Assembly: GCA_947258695.1 (NCBI GenBank)
Contig: CAMYJG010000020.1
Location: 1 to 37,874 of the forward strand
From: an uncultured Ectothiorhodospiraceae bacterium
GTDB lineage: Bacteria > Pseudomonadota > Gammaproteobacteria > UBA6429 > Thiohalophilaceae
DNA: 37,874 nucleotides
Direction of reading: 5' to 3'
The notes beneath the pieces are model-generated. The model was not told the DNA's origin and did not search any database. It was given only the letters and a program-made list of their open reading frames with translations. A program made the position numbers and the translations under genes. Positions 9,341-19,796 of this stretch are shown here, piece after piece (the first letter of the stretch is position 1; the number at the start of each line of letters is the position of its first letter).

Positions 9341-10702
9341 CTATTTTGTTTTGGCTTGTTCTTTTTCTTCAAGTTTCTTTTCCAGGTAATGGATATTGGT
9401 ACTACCTGCCTGGAAGCCGGCATCATTAATGAGTTCCTGTTGCAGCGGAACATTCACTTTAATACCTTCCACGACCATTTCATTTAACGCGGTACGCATA
9501 CGTGCGATGGCAACGTCTCTAGTTTCACCATGTGATATAACTTTACCAATCATTGAATCATAGTAAGGTGGAACACGGTAACCGTTATAAATATGGGTAT
9601 CGACACGAATGCCTGGACCACCCGGTGCGTGGTAGGCAGTAATGGTACCCGGTGAAGGCATAAAGTTATCTGGATCTTCAGCATTGATACGACATTCGAT
9701 GGCGTGGCCATTGATCTTGATATCTTCTTGCTTATAGGCCAACGGTAAATCACTTGCGATACGTAATTGTTCACGCACAATATCCACACCGGTGATCATT
9801 TCGGTAACCGGGTGTTCAACCTGAACACGGGTATTCATTTCAATGAAATAGAATTCACCGTTCTCATACAGGAACTCGAATGTACCTGCACCACTGTAAC
9901 CAATATCGACACAGGCCTGTGCACAACGTTGACCAATTTCATCACGCATTGCTTCGGTAACGCCTGGCGCTGGTGCTTCCTCAAGGACTTTTTGGTGACG
10001 GCGTTGCATTGAGCAGTCACGCTCTGCTAAGTGAATCGCGTTGCCATGGTTATCTGCAAGTATCTGGATTTCAATATGGCGTGGGTTACCGAGGAATTTT
10101 TCCATGTACACCACGTCATTGTTAAAGGCAGCACCGGCTTCGGCTTTAGTTAAAGCAATGGATGAGAGTAATGCGCCTTCAGCATGCACAACTCGCATAC
10201 CACGACCACCACCACCACCGGCCGCTTTAATAATAATCGGGTAACCGATACGACGGGCATGCTCGAGGTTTTTTTCATCGTTATTATCGAGTGGACCATC
10301 CGAACCAGGAACAGTTGGGACGCCGGCTTTTTTCATGGCATCAATCGCGGCAACCTTGTCGCCCATCATACGTATGGTCTCTGGGCGGGGACCGATAAAA
10401 GTGAAACCACTTTCACTGACACGCTCAGCAAAGTCAGCATTTTCTGATAAGAAACCATAGCCCGGGTGGATGCCCACTGAGTCTGTGACTTCAGCGGCAC
10501 TAATAACGGCCGGAACATTCAGGTAACTTTCTAATGATGATGCTGGACCAATACAAACTGACTCGTCAGCCATGCGAACATGTTTTAAATCGCGATCGGC
10601 TTCTGAGTGCAGCGCAACGGAGCGAATACCGAGCTCTTTACAGGCACGTAATATACGCAGAGCAATTTCGCCACGGTTAGCAATAAGGACTTTTTCTAAC
10701 AT
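9341..10702 (-). CDS. accC: Acetyl-CoA carboxylase, biotin carboxylase subunit
   Basis: AccC carboxylates biotin on the carrier protein AccB using ATP and bicarbonate, the first half of malonyl-CoA synthesis. At 453 residues it has full family length. Visible are the N-terminal [16 protein letters not shown], Lys159 before the glycine-rich loop GGGGGRG (162-168), HQKVLEEAP with Lys238, metal ligands Glu276 and Glu288, and the catalytic [10 protein letters not shown] with Arg292 and Glu296. Unusually, about 200 bases separate it from accB and contain a structured repeat (10795-10872). Confidence 0.97.
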   Translation of the reverse strand: MLEKVLIANRGEIALRILRACKELGIRSVALHSEADRDLKHVRMADESVCIGPASSLESYLNVPAVISAAEVTDSVGIHPGYGFLSENADFAERVSESGFTFIGPRPETIRMMGDKVAAIDAMKKAGVPTVPGSDGPLDNNDEKNLEHARRIGYPIIIKAAGGGGGRGMRVVHAEGALLSSIALTKAEAGAAFNNDVVYMEKFLGNPRHIEIQILADNHGNAIHLAERDCSMQRRHQKVLEEAPAPGVTEAMRDEIGQRCAQACVDIGYSGAGTFEFLYENGEFYFIEMNTRVQVEHPVTEMITGVDIVREQLRIASDLPLAYKQEDIKINGHAIECRINAEDPDNFMPSPGTITAYHAPGGPGIRVDTHIYNGYRVPPYYDSMIGKVISHGETRDVAIARMRTALNEMVVEGIKVNVPLQQELINDAGFQAGSTNIHYLEKKLEEKEQAKTK

Positions 10703-10794
10703 AATAAACTCGTTTCTTTTGTAGCCTAAAAGTAGGCGCTATCAAAGATATCTATAAACCATTAGAGGCCTTTTACACGGATGGCGAGAAGGAA

Positions 10795-10872
10795 AAGAAC
10801 AAGGCAAAACTGATGAAAAAGCGCAGTGTACAATTAGTACATGAGCATTTTGAAGAAGTTTTAACGCAGTTA
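10795..10872 (-). repeat. Structured ~78-bp repeat in the accB-accC gap, copy A
   Basis: Read on the minus strand, it shares with the element after groEL (17793-17872) the ordered blocks TAACTGCGTT, TGCTCAYGTACT, a GTAC-centred mini-palindrome, CTGCGC and GCCTTGTTCT. A central GTAC...GTAC hairpin and outer AAAACT/AGTTTT pairing can form. It begins about 31 bases after the accB stop and has the same orientation as transcription, as copy B does relative to groEL. Confidence 0.7.
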
Positions 10873-10903
10873 TTTTGCTTCGTAGCATTCGTGGAATGGT
10901 CTC

Positions 10904-11362
10904 TTATTCGATAATGAATAGTGGTTGGTTATATTCTACTGGTTGACCATTTTCGACAAGAATGGCTTTTATCGTACCTGCTTTATCGGCTTCAATCTGG
11001 TTAAGCAGTTTCATCGCTTCAATAATACAAAGTGTGTCGCCCACGTTTACTTTTGAACCAACTTCAACGAAAGCAGTCGCGCCGGGAGAGGGGGCACGGT
11101 AGAAACTACCCACCATGGGTGAATTAAGGACATGGCCATCGATGGTCTCTTCAGCTGTATCCGCTGTGCCAGCACTAGCAGCAGCAGGTGCCGGCGCGGC
11201 AGCTGGTGCGGCGGCAATCGCAACCGGTGCCGGTGCAGCAACGGGTGCAGCGGCAGAATGACGGCTGATTCGAACGGACTCCTCACCCTCGTGAATTTCG
11301 ATTTCAGCGATACCGGATTCTTCGAGTAACTCGATGAGTTTTTTTACTTTTCTTATATCCAT
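10904..11362 (-). CDS. accB: Acetyl-CoA carboxylase biotin carboxyl carrier protein
   Basis: AccB carries the biotin that shuttles the carboxyl group between AccC and the carboxyltransferase AccAD. The 152-residue protein has the typical layout: an N-terminal domain ([20 protein letters not shown]), an Ala/Pro-rich flexible linker (about 37-65) and a C-terminal biotinyl domain. The biotin-accepting Lys118 sits in EAMKLLN. The protein ends QPLFIIE, as expected. It lies 39 bases downstream of aroQ on the same strand. Confidence 0.96.
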   Translation of the reverse strand: MDIRKVKKLIELLEESGIAEIEIHEGEESVRISRHSAAAPVAAPAPVAIAAAPAAAPAPAAASAGTADTAEETIDGHVLNSPMVGSFYRAPSPGATAFVEVGSKVNVGDTLCIIEAMKLLNQIEADKAGTIKAILVENGQPVEYNQPLFIIE

Positions 11363-11401
11363 AATTTTTTCACCTTAATAATGGGGTTTAAGTGATTCGT
11401 T

Positions 11402-11836
11402 TTATGCAAGAGATTCAATCGCTGATGTTAATGCCAGTGAATAACCTGTTGCGCCCAGCCCGCAAATCACACCTTGCGCCAAATCCGATAAATAGGAATG
11501 TCGGCGAAAGTCTTCACGTGCATGGACATTTGATAAATGAACTTCGATAAATGGAATATTTACCGCAGCCAGGGCGTCGCGTATCGCCACACTGGTGTGG
11601 GTGAACGCGGCGGGATTAATAATGATGTAATCGACTTTTTTTGCAGCACTTTGAATAGCGCTGACTAATTCATGCTCTGCATTGCTTTGTAGTGTAGAGA
11701 GGCTATGCCCGTTGGCTTTAGCTTGTTCAGTGAGCGCGTTATCGATATCTGATAACGTGGTGGCACCATAGATTTCCGGTTCGCGTGTACCGAGCAGGTT
11801 CAGGTTGGGACCATGTAATACTAAAATATTTGCCAT
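11402..11836 (-). CDS. aroQ: Type II 3-dehydroquinate dehydratase
   Basis: AroQ dehydrates 3-dehydroquinate to 3-dehydroshikimate in the shikimate pathway. I prefer the ATG at 11836 (144 residues, starting [16 protein letters not shown]) over one six codons upstream, because family members begin near this strand. Active-site features are the lid REPEIYG with Tyr23, [13 protein letters not shown] and [17 protein letters not shown]. No convincing Shine-Dalgarno sequence precedes either start. It heads the common aroQ-accB-accC arrangement. Confidence 0.94.
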   Translation of the reverse strand: MANILVLHGPNLNLLGTREPEIYGATTLSDIDNALTEQAKANGHSLSTLQSNAEHELVSAIQSAAKKVDYIIINPAAFTHTSVAIRDALAAVNIPFIEVHLSNVHAREDFRRHSYLSDLAQGVICGLGATGYSLALTSAIESLA

Positions 11837-12080
11837 GTGACAGTGCCGACTCAAGTTTGTTTATTTTAATTATGCAATTTCCATGCAAATGCAGTCACAA
11901 TCTCTACATGATTGGCGCATTTAAAGCCCGTCCTGGGCGATAATTTTGAGGTTATTGTGCCTAAAGAAAGGGAAGTTGTCCACTTAATGCTATTTCCCCG
12001 AAATTAGCTACAAATAATAGCAACTAAACCGAAATTAGCATGCCTACGGGTTCACAGAACAAAAATATGGAAAAAGATAC
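11837..12080. other. Intergenic region upstream of aroQ
   Basis: This non-coding stretch should hold the aroQ-acc promoter, but I could not fix a convincing -35/-10 pair. It contains an 11-base direct repeat, CCGAAATTAGC, at 11998-12008 and 12029-12039 (31-base period), and a small GCCC...GGGC hairpin near 11927-11940. No credible small ORF was seen. Confidence 0.4.
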
Positions 12081-12226
12081 TTACCGCAAAGACGCAGAGA
12101 ACGCAGAGTTGAAAATAATAGGTTTTGTTAATTTGAATTTAAGCGGGTAAATTGTTCATTTATAGTTTTTTTAATAATTATTATTCAACATTGATAATCT
12201 TAGCGTTCTCTGCGTCTTTGCGGTAA
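12081..12226. repeat. MITE-like inverted-repeat element (~146 bp)
   Basis: Terminal arms of 24 bases are perfectly complementary: TTACCGCAAAGACGCAGAGA then ACGC at 12081-12104, and its reverse complement at 12203-12226. The interior is AT-rich and has no ORF. It ends six bases from the stop codon of the TlpA-like gene and can fold into a long hairpin, so it may form that transcript's 3' end. It resembles the 5060-5200 element in size and in the purine-rich unit structure of its arms. Confidence 0.8.
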
Positions 12227-12232
12227 AAATAT

Positions 12233-12787
12233 TTATAATAAGGGCTTTATCATGCCTTCGACTTGTTCGAAGCTCAGTTCATTACGTTGGCGCTGAACAA
12301 TATTGCCTTTACGGTCAATAATCACGGTATAGGGTAGGACCCCCAAACGATTACCATATGCCTTGGTTAAAACGGGACCTTCCTGTTCGGCCATCAGTAT
12401 CGGGTAGTTCATGCCCATCGGGTCGGTAAAATCAATCACGTCCTGTTTTTTATCCAGCGCAATACCCACAATGGTAAAACCTTTGTCTTTGTATTTTTCC
12501 TGCACCTTGATAAAGGCCGGCATTTCTTTACGGCATGGCGGGCACCAGGTCGCCCAGAAGTTGATCATTAAAACCTGTCCATCCCACTCTTTAACATCCC
12601 GAACTTTTCCCTGCAGGTCCTTGAGTTTAAATAAGGGGCGTATATTTGAAACGGGAGTTTCTTGAGTGGCGTTTACTTTAGTAGCGGCCAGTTTTTTTTC
12701 ATGTTGCCAGTTATTAAAAATAAAACCAGAAACCAGGCCCGCCGCAGCCAGGCCAACCATCATTAAGGTTGAAGTTGTTTTTGACAT
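12233..12787 (-). CDS. TlpA/ResA-like membrane-anchored thioredoxin
   Basis: The 184-residue protein has an N-terminal membrane anchor (about 6-25) and a periplasmic thioredoxin domain with the redox site WATWCPPC (Cys82, Cys85). The family reduces disulfides in exported proteins, often apocytochromes c or copper-site proteins. The gene starts 12 bases after dsbD, so the two are probably cotranscribed, and DsbD is the known electron source for such thioredoxins. No cytochrome-maturation genes are nearby, so the client is unknown. Confidence 0.88.
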   Translation of the reverse strand: MSKTTSTLMMVGLAAAGLVSGFIFNNWQHEKKLAATKVNATQETPVSNIRPLFKLKDLQGKVRDVKEWDGQVLMINFWATWCPPCRKEMPAFIKVQEKYKDKGFTIVGIALDKKQDVIDFTDPMGMNYPILMAEQEGPVLTKAYGNRLGVLPYTVIIDRKGNIVQRQRNELSFEQVEGMIKPLL

Positions 12788-12799
12788 AATATTGAGTGT

Positions 12800-14701
12800 T
12801 TACTTGATAATTAGTTTAACGTGTTTAATAAATGTCTCGGCATCCATGTTACCGACAATCCGGTAATTACGAATCTCTTTGCCATCTTTATCATAGAATA
12901 AAATGGCGGGAGGAGCCTGAACCGAAGTGTACTTGTTTAATGCCTGGTCCTGTTCATCGTTAGCAGTAACATCAGCCTGTAGCAGGACAAAGTCCTTTAA
13001 CAGTTCATGCACTTCTTTGTTGGTAAACACATAATCTTCAAACTGCTTACAGTAAGTACACCAGTCGGCATAGAAGTCGAGCATGACATATTTACCCGCT
13101 GACTTCGCCGCAGCAATTTCATTTTTTAAATCGGTATCTGTTTTAATCCGTTTGAATTTTAAGTGTTGTTTTTCAGCGGCTGCGCCACCACCCATGGTTA
13201 AGCTGGAGCCATGTAGTGGATCATTAAAGTTACGCGCACCAGTGACGCCGCCTAACATGACGATGACACCATAAATAACAAAGACAAGACCGACGCCTTT
13301 CCATAACTTAAACCAGCCGGACGCGTTTTCTTTAATTGCATCGAATGCGCCCATGTAGATACCGACAACGATGAACAGGGTTGCCCAAAGCAACATCACC
13401 GTGGTTGCCGAAATAAAGCTGATACGCTCAAGGAACAGTAATGCGATGGCTAACAGGACTACACCGGCACCGGCTTTGACGTTATCCATCCAGGTACCGG
13501 CTTTAGGCAGCACATGACCACCGGCCGTTCCGACTATCAAGAGCGGTAAACCTAAACCATTACCCAGGATAAACATGGAAGCAAAACCAAGCAGCCAGTT
13601 ACCTTCCGTTGCTACGTAAGCCAGCGCACCAATGATCACGGGACCGGCACAAGGACCAATAATCAGTGCAGAAGCGGCACCCATGAAGATAGCACCATGT
13701 AATGAGCCACCTTCTTGTTTGTTACTGAAGTTAGTTAACCAACCCTGTACCGAGGCAGGCATCTGGATGTTATAAAAACCAAACATGGACAATGCCAGGC
13801 CAACAAAGATCAGAGAGAAAATGATTAACACGGCCGGTTGCTGGAACCATGCCTGGATATTGAGCCCTTGCCCAAATGCGGCGACCAGTGCACCCATGAT
13901 ACCAAAGGTGATTGCCATACTTTGCACATAGGCCATGGAAATAGCAAAAGCAGTACCACGATTAATCTTTTCACCATGACCAACAATGATTGAAGACAGG
14001 ATTGGAATCATTGGATACATGCAGGCAGTAAAGGCCAGCGCAAGGCCACCGAGGAAGAAGTACAGCAAAATTTCAATGGCATCACCGGAGGCAAGTACGG
14101 CGAGTGATTTATCTTGTTCGGAAACAAAGTCCTGGCTTGCACTTGAGCCTGTAGCAGCGGTTGTTTTAACAACTGAAGAACCTGAACCACCCGCTGGTAA
14201 ATCAAAGCTGACTTTTTTACGAATAGGGGGATAACAAATACCGGTTTCTTCAGCACAGCCTTGATAGGTAAACTGAACTTTAATTGTGGTTGCCTGGGTG
14301 TTGCTTCTTACCAATGGTACAACGGCTTCAACACCATTGTGGAATACTTGTATCTTGCCAAAGAATTCATCGTTCTTGGTTTCGCCGGGCGGTAAAACGG
14401 CATCACCGAGCTGAACGCCATCCCCTTCGATTAATTTAAATTTAAACTTGTTGCGATAAAGATAATGTTTGTCTGCAATTTGCCAGTTAGCAACAATGCT
14501 ATTGGCATCCTTAACATCGGTTGTTAGCTTAAAGGCGACATCCGGCTCAAGAATTTCATCATCGTTACCGCCTAAACCTAAATCATCACTTAAGTTGTTA
14601 ATGGCTGCTACACCACCCGCAGCAGAAACAACGGAGATGTTAAAAGTGAGGAAAAGTGAAAGTAAAAGAAGTAACGTTTTTGATGCGGTTTGTATTCTCA
14701 T
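12800..14701 (-). CDS. dsbD: Thiol:disulfide interchange protein DsbD
   Basis: DsbD passes electrons from cytoplasmic thioredoxin across the inner membrane to periplasmic reductases. All three modules are visible in 633 residues: a signal peptide (about 1-27), an N-terminal alpha domain with Cys149 and Cys156 in QGCAEETGICYPP, an eight-helix beta domain with Cys227 in FTACMYP and Cys351 in GPCAGPV, and a C-terminal thioredoxin gamma domain with ADWCTYC (Cys548, Cys551). All six redox cysteines are present. It lies between cutA (27-base gap) and the TlpA-like gene (12-base gap), forming a probable three-gene operon. Confidence 0.96.
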   Translation of the reverse strand: MRIQTASKTLLLLLSLFLTFNISVVSAAGGVAAINNLSDDLGLGGNDDEILEPDVAFKLTTDVKDANSIVANWQIADKHYLYRNKFKFKLIEGDGVQLGDAVLPPGETKNDEFFGKIQVFHNGVEAVVPLVRSNTQATTIKVQFTYQGCAEETGICYPPIRKKVSFDLPAGGSGSSVVKTTAATGSSASQDFVSEQDKSLAVLASGDAIEILLYFFLGGLALAFTACMYPMIPILSSIIVGHGEKINRGTAFAISMAYVQSMAITFGIMGALVAAFGQGLNIQAWFQQPAVLIIFSLIFVGLALSMFGFYNIQMPASVQGWLTNFSNKQEGGSLHGAIFMGAASALIIGPCAGPVIIGALAYVATEGNWLLGFASMFILGNGLGLPLLIVGTAGGHVLPKAGTWMDNVKAGAGVVLLAIALLFLERISFISATTVMLLWATLFIVVGIYMGAFDAIKENASGWFKLWKGVGLVFVIYGVIVMLGGVTGARNFNDPLHGSSLTMGGGAAAEKQHLKFKRIKTDTDLKNEIAAAKSAGKYVMLDFYADWCTYCKQFEDYVFTNKEVHELLKDFVLLQADVTANDEQDQALNKYTSVQAPPAILFYDKDGKEIRNYRIVGNMDAETFIKHVKLIIK

Positions 14702-14728
14702 TATTTTTATCCGTTGCTTATTTGTTCT

Positions 14729-15055
14729 TTAGTCTGAAGTATTGGATTGAATCCAGTTTAAATAATTTTGTTCACCTGCAAGAATAGGGACAGCGATGAT
14801 TTCTGGAAGTTCATAGCTATGAAGCTGCTGTATGGCCTTTTCTATTTGTGAAAACAGCGCTTGCCGGGTTTTTATGACTAATAAAAATTCCTTATCGTGC
14901 TGGATCTCCCCCTGCCATTGGTAGACGGACTCAACCCCGGTAACGATATTGGCGCAAGCTGCCAGTTTCTTTTTTACCAGTGTCTCGGCAATCGATGAGG
15001 CTGACTCACTTGAATTACAGGTAGTTAACACCATTATATAGTCATTACTTGGCAT
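14729..15055 (-). CDS. cutA: CutA divalent-cation tolerance protein
   Basis: The 108-residue product matches the trimeric, ferredoxin-like CutA family: VLTTCNSSESASSIAETLV, LAACANIV, SVYQWQGEIQHDKEFLLVIKT and YELPEIIAVPI are the conserved blocks. CutA has been linked to copper tolerance, but its biochemical role is unsettled. The cutA-dsbD adjacency is also found in other proteobacteria. It is divergent from fxsA, with about 90 bases between. Confidence 0.94.
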   Translation of the reverse strand: MPSNDYIMVLTTCNSSESASSIAETLVKKKLAACANIVTGVESVYQWQGEIQHDKEFLLVIKTRQALFSQIEKAIQQLHSYELPEIIAVPILAGEQNYLNWIQSNTSD

Positions 15056-15144
15056 TCAGATACAATATCAGTATAGCGGGCCCGTGAAAATGGGCATAAG
15101 CACATGTCATAAGGCCAATCTGCCCAGTTTAATAAGGAAAACAC

Positions 15145-15609
15145 GTGTTTCAGATTTTACTAATTGCATTTTTAACCGTCCCGATTCTTGAAATTTACCT
15201 GCTATTCCAGGTTGGTGGTGTGATTGGCGCTGGCTGGACAATTTTTATCGTGATTGCCACGGCTATCCTGGGAGCCGGTTTGCTGCGGCAACAGGGCTTT
15301 TCAACATGGGCCCGCTTAAATCAAAGTATTGCCCAGGGACAATTACCGCCAACCATACTGATTGAAGGGATATTTTTATTACTCGCCGGGGCCTTTTTGC
15401 TGACCCCGGGCTTTTTTACCGATACCGTGGGTTTTCTTTTCCTGGTGCCATTTATACGTAAAATGCTAGCGGCTTCTTTATTACGCCGCGGAGTTTTTAT
15501 GGCCTCGAGCATGCATGGCAGCTATTCATCAGAACAAGCGTCTCACTCACGACCACAAGAAAAAAATGTGATTGAGGGTGAATACGAAGAACGAGTTGAT
15601 AAAGATTAG
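15145..15609 (+). CDS. fxsA: FxsA family membrane protein
   Basis: The 154-residue protein has FxsA hallmarks: an N-terminal helix with a conserved Glu (VPILEIYLLFQVG), a helix near 25-45 (ATAILGAGLLRQQG) and LLLAGAFLLTPGFFTDTVGFL (about 76-98), followed by a basic hydrophilic tail. FxsA of E. coli, when overexpressed, relieves exclusion of phage T7 by F plasmids; its normal role is unknown. The start is GTG, with AAGGAAA about seven bases upstream. It lies directly before groES, an adjacency also seen in E. coli. Confidence 0.92.
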   Translation: MFQILLIAFLTVPILEIYLLFQVGGVIGAGWTIFIVIATAILGAGLLRQQGFSTWARLNQSIAQGQLPPTILIEGIFLLLAGAFLLTPGFFTDTVGFLFLVPFIRKMLAASLLRRGVFMASSMHGSYSSEQASHSRPQEKNVIEGEYEERVDKD

Positions 15610-15638
15610 ATGATTGTCTGAAGAATGTTTTGTCAGCC

Positions 15639-15668
15639 CTTGAATTTGGTTGACAGCCTCCCCAATAT
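15639..15668 (+). promoter_or_regulatory. Sigma32-like heat-shock promoter of groESL
   Basis: CTTGAA (15639-15644) and CCCCAATAT (15660-15668) are separated by 15 bases, close to the sigma32 consensus CTTGAAA / CCCCATNT. It lies about 125 bases before the groES start and directly upstream of the CIRCE operator. Confidence 0.75.
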
Positions 15669-15677
15669 GACCATAAT
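15650..15677 (+). promoter_or_regulatory. Sigma70-like promoter overlapping the heat-shock promoter
   Basis: A perfect -35 TTGACA (15650-15655) is followed after 16 bases by CATAAT (15672-15677), five of six matches to the -10 consensus. It overlaps the sigma32-like site and abuts CIRCE, so HrcA binding would block it. Confidence 0.7.
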
Positions 15678-15703
15678 TAGCACTCTTTGAGTGCGAGTGC
15701 TAA
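15677..15703 (+). promoter_or_regulatory. CIRCE operator (HrcA-binding site)
   Basis: TTAGCACTC, nine spacer bases, then GAGTGCTAA. Both arms match the CIRCE consensus perfectly. It is the operator of the heat-shock repressor HrcA, placed at the expected transcription start of groESL. hrcA itself is not in the window. Confidence 0.97.
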
Positions 15704-15792
15704 CACAATAGCACTAAAATTTGCCAGTTCAGCACAGAATTTTTGGCGTAAAACATTGAATTTATTAGATTTTTCCCTAGGAGAAAACAAAA

Positions 15793-16077
15793 ATGAAGAT
15801 CCGTCCTTTACATGACCGTGTGGTCGTTCGTCGTATGGAAGAAGAAACAACATCTGCCGGTGGCATCGTGCTTCCTGGTTCTGCTGCAGAAAAACCAAAC
15901 CAGGGTGAAGTTGTCGCTGTGGGTAATGGTCAGGTTACTGATAGTGGCATTCGTGAATTAGACGTGAAAGTCGGCGACACAGTAATGTTCGGCCAATATG
16001 CCGGTACAGAAATCAAGGTTGATGGCGAACCCCTGTTAATTATGCAAGAAAACGACATCGTTGCTGTTATTGAGTGA
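15793..16077 (+). CDS. groES: Co-chaperonin GroES
   Basis: The 94-residue protein begins [14 protein letters not shown] and has the mobile loop [19 protein letters not shown] (about residues 17-35), which docks on GroEL, and the roof segment [16 protein letters not shown]. Seven subunits cap the GroEL ring. A ribosome site, AGGAG, precedes the ATG. groEL follows after 49 bases in the same operon, under CIRCE control. Confidence 0.98.
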   Translation: MKIRPLHDRVVVRRMEEETTSAGGIVLPGSAAEKPNQGEVVAVGNGQVTDSGIRELDVKVGDTVMFGQYAGTEIKVDGEPLLIMQENDIVAVIE

Positions 16078-16114
16078 TAACACCTTTAATTAGCAGAGAA
16101 TTAAAAGAATTTAA

Positions 16115-17770
<1,656 letters not shown>

Positions 17771-17792
17771 TCAGGCTTGCTCTTTTTCCGTA

Positions 17793-17872
17793 TAACTGCG
17801 TTGTAAAAGTTTCTCATTTGCTCACGTACTTTATGTACGCTGCGCAATTCAAAACTTTTACGCCTTGTTCTA
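17793..17872 (+). repeat. Structured ~80-bp repeat after groEL, copy B
   Basis: This is the same family as 10795-10872. The outer stem GTAAAAGTTT pairs perfectly with AAACTTTTAC, enclosing a CGTAC...GTACG hairpin. It starts about 22 bases after the groEL stop and is flanked by TCAGGCTT (17771-17778) and AAGCCTGA (17886-17893), a further inverted repeat. Copy A pairs with a different outer-stem sequence, suggesting structure is conserved. Confidence 0.72.
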
Positions 17873-17913
17873 CGAAAAAATCCCTAAGCCTGATATTAGG
17901 CTGAAAAGAAATT

Positions 17914-17944
17914 AAAACCCTGCTGGAAACAGCAGGGTTTTTTT
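17914..17944 (+). terminator. Rho-independent terminator of groESL
   Basis: CCCTGCT (17918-17924) pairs with AGCAGGG (17931-17937) around a six-base loop, followed by seven T. It is preceded by AAAA, so it could also work on the minus strand. Confidence 0.93.
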
Positions 17945-18148
17945 ATTCCACCTCCCCTTGCGGGAGGGGGTTAGGGGGAGGGGGCTTAATCAGCTTTACA
18001 TTCCATAACCTTATGATGAATAAATTTTAAAGTCGGTGTTTACATCGGCTTTTTTTATGGGTGAATTTTGTGGAGCCTGTCATTGCGGGGAATTTACTGG
18101 CATGGCAACCTGCTTAAGTGATTAGTAATAAATAATGGAGATAAAAAA
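17945..18148. other. Non-coding stretch between groESL terminator and small membrane protein gene
   Basis: With the repeat and terminator before it, this completes a gap of nearly 380 bases after groEL. It holds a G/C-rich hairpin, CCTCCCC-TTGC-GGGAGGGG (17951-17969), with a trailing GGGGGAGGGGG (17974-17984), a motif common in intergenic repeats. It then has a second terminator-like hairpin at 18031-18056. The remainder has no recognisable gene. Confidence 0.5.
18031..18056 (+). terminator. Second terminator-like hairpin
   Basis: AGTCGGTG and CATCGGCT form an 8-bp stem (two G-T pairs) with loop TTTA, followed by six T. It lies just upstream of the 47-residue ORF and isolates it from groESL transcription. 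Confidence 0.7.
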
Positions 18149-18292
18149 ATGAAATTATGGCCATATTTTTTGGGCGCCTGGCTGGCATTAACAGGGCTGG
18201 ATAAAATCGCGAGTTTAAGTTTTAAATACGAGAGCCTGGTGATGGGGGTACTTGCGCTTGTGGCAGGTGTACTGGTACTGATGCGCAAATGA
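18149..18292 (+). CDS. Small two-helix membrane protein, 47 residues (paralog 1)
   Basis: I found this ORF by eye. It begins MKLWPYFLGAWLALTGLDKI and ends VLALVAGVLVLMRK: two hydrophobic segments (about 5-18 and 30-45) separated by a short polar stretch with KYE, finishing with a basic RK. The ribosome site GGAG sits eight bases before the ATG. A second copy at 20163-20306 is 32/47 identical by residue, with many silent codon changes; this argues that both are real, translated genes. Function is unknown and I do not recognise a named family. It lies between the groESL terminators and a REC-PAS-GGDEF gene. Confidence 0.85.
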   Translation: MKLWPYFLGAWLALTGLDKIASLSFKYESLVMGVLALVAGVLVLMRK

Positions 18293-18453
18293 TATCAAAA
18301 AGGACGATTTTATAGTCCATCAATCACGCTACATTTTTGTAAACTTCTATTAAATCAATACTTTTTCGTGATGTTTCTTGGTATAGTGTGGATATACCCT
18401 GGTAATTTACTCGGTTTTTTAACCTAAAAAATTAAGTATAAGGTTAAACGGTA

Positions 18454-19740
18454 ATGTCAAACACACGCATCCTGATCGTTGAAGATGAGTCTTTAATCTC
18501 AAGCCATCTTAGAATCCATCTCACCGGTTTGGGTTATGAGATTGTAGATATTGTTACTCGCGGTGAAGATGCCATTACCTGTGTGCGTGAACAGACACCG
18601 GATTTGATTATTATGGATATTGTTCTTGCGGGTGAGATGGATGGTATTTCAGCTGCTAAGGAAATCAGTCGCTTCTCTTCAATTCCCGTGATTTATGCCA
18701 CCTCTTATTCAGACGAAGAATTTTTTGATCGCGCCAAGGAGACCGGGCCGTTTGGTTACCTGATTAAACCGGTTAAAGAACGGGAACTGGAACTCACCAT
18801 TCGCATCGCGTTGCATCATAGTGAGCTTGAAAATCGTTTAATAAAAAGTGAACAACACCTTTCTGATGCTCAACGCATTGGCTTATTAGGAAGCTGGGAC
18901 TGGGATATTGAGCACAATACCCTGGAGTGGTCAGATCAAATGTTTCGGATCTTTGGCCAGGAACCGCAGTCGTTTGGTGCCAATTACCAGTCATTTATGG
19001 ATCGGGTGCATCTCGATGATCGTGAATATGTACAAATGGCAGTGGACAGTGCACTTGCCGGAGAAAAGCACTATTGTATTTCCTACCGCGTGGTAAAAAT
19101 GAATGGTGAGATCAACCGGATTCAGGCGGAAGGTGAAGTGACCATTAATGAACAGGGTGAAGCGGTGAGGATGGTTGGAACAGCACATGATATTTCAACT
19201 ATTTTACAGATCCAGGATGAATTGTGGGTACTTGCGCATCACGATGAACTCACCGGATTACCAAACCGGCACTTGCTATATGATCGTATTGGTCAATCAA
19301 TCTTCAAAGCGAAACGTGACAAAAACCAGGTTGCGATCATGTTGATCGATCTCGACAAGTTCAAAAGCATTAATGATCAATTTGGCCATGATGTTGGGGA
19401 TGATTATCTAAAACAGGTTTCGGCGCGGATAAGGTCTGCATTACGTGAAGAAGATACCCTGGCACGGCTGGGGGGCGATGAATTTGTTGCAGTGATTAAT
19501 AATATATCCAGCGAAAAAGATGCCGGAGTTATTGCGCAGAACCTGCTGGATGCCATTAAACAGCCACTTGCCGTAGATGACAGCGTACACACACCTACAG
19601 CGAGTATCGGCGTTGCGCTTTATCCTGGTCATGGCAAGGATAGTCACGCATTACTAAAATCGGCTGATATCGCCATGTATGATTCAAAACATCAGGGTAA
19701 CGATAGCTTCAGTATGTTTATCAAACAAAAAGCCAGTTAA
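18454..19740 (+). CDS. Response regulator with PAS and GGDEF output (diguanylate cyclase)
   Basis: The 428-residue protein has a receiver domain (about 4-120; acidic Glu10/Asp11, phospho-acceptor Asp55 in IIMDIVL, Lys105 in GYLIKP), a PAS domain (about 138-252; GSWDWDIEHNTLEWSDQMFRIFG, with the PAC-like end GTAHDIS) and a GGDEF domain (about 258-425). The active site is canonical GGDEF (340-344), and an inhibitory-site REED (331-334) lies five residues upstream. It should make cyclic di-GMP on phosphorylation by an unidentified kinase. No intact kinase gene is adjacent; only a kinase-ATPase fragment lies downstream at 19797. Confidence 0.93.
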   Translation: MSNTRILIVEDESLISSHLRIHLTGLGYEIVDIVTRGEDAITCVREQTPDLIIMDIVLAGEMDGISAAKEISRFSSIPVIYATSYSDEEFFDRAKETGPFGYLIKPVKERELELTIRIALHHSELENRLIKSEQHLSDAQRIGLLGSWDWDIEHNTLEWSDQMFRIFGQEPQSFGANYQSFMDRVHLDDREYVQMAVDSALAGEKHYCISYRVVKMNGEINRIQAEGEVTINEQGEAVRMVGTAHDISTILQIQDELWVLAHHDELTGLPNRHLLYDRIGQSIFKAKRDKNQVAIMLIDLDKFKSINDQFGHDVGDDYLKQVSARIRSALREEDTLARLGGDEFVAVINNISSEKDAGVIAQNLLDAIKQPLAVDDSVHTPTASIGVALYPGHGKDSHALLKSADIAMYDSKHQGNDSFSMFIKQKAS

Positions 19741-19796
19741 AACTATAGTAACCTTTCAGGATGTTACCCATATAGTCAAAATATTATGCTTCAGGC

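Noticed and set aside
10703-10903. Possible small gene between accB and accC
   Set aside because: No frame with a start and ribosome site was found; the space is largely the structured repeat.
18094-18288. 64-residue minus-strand frame over the first 47-residue ORF
   Set aside because: It is antisense to the plus ORF, which has a ribosome site and a conserved paralog; the minus frame has no such support.
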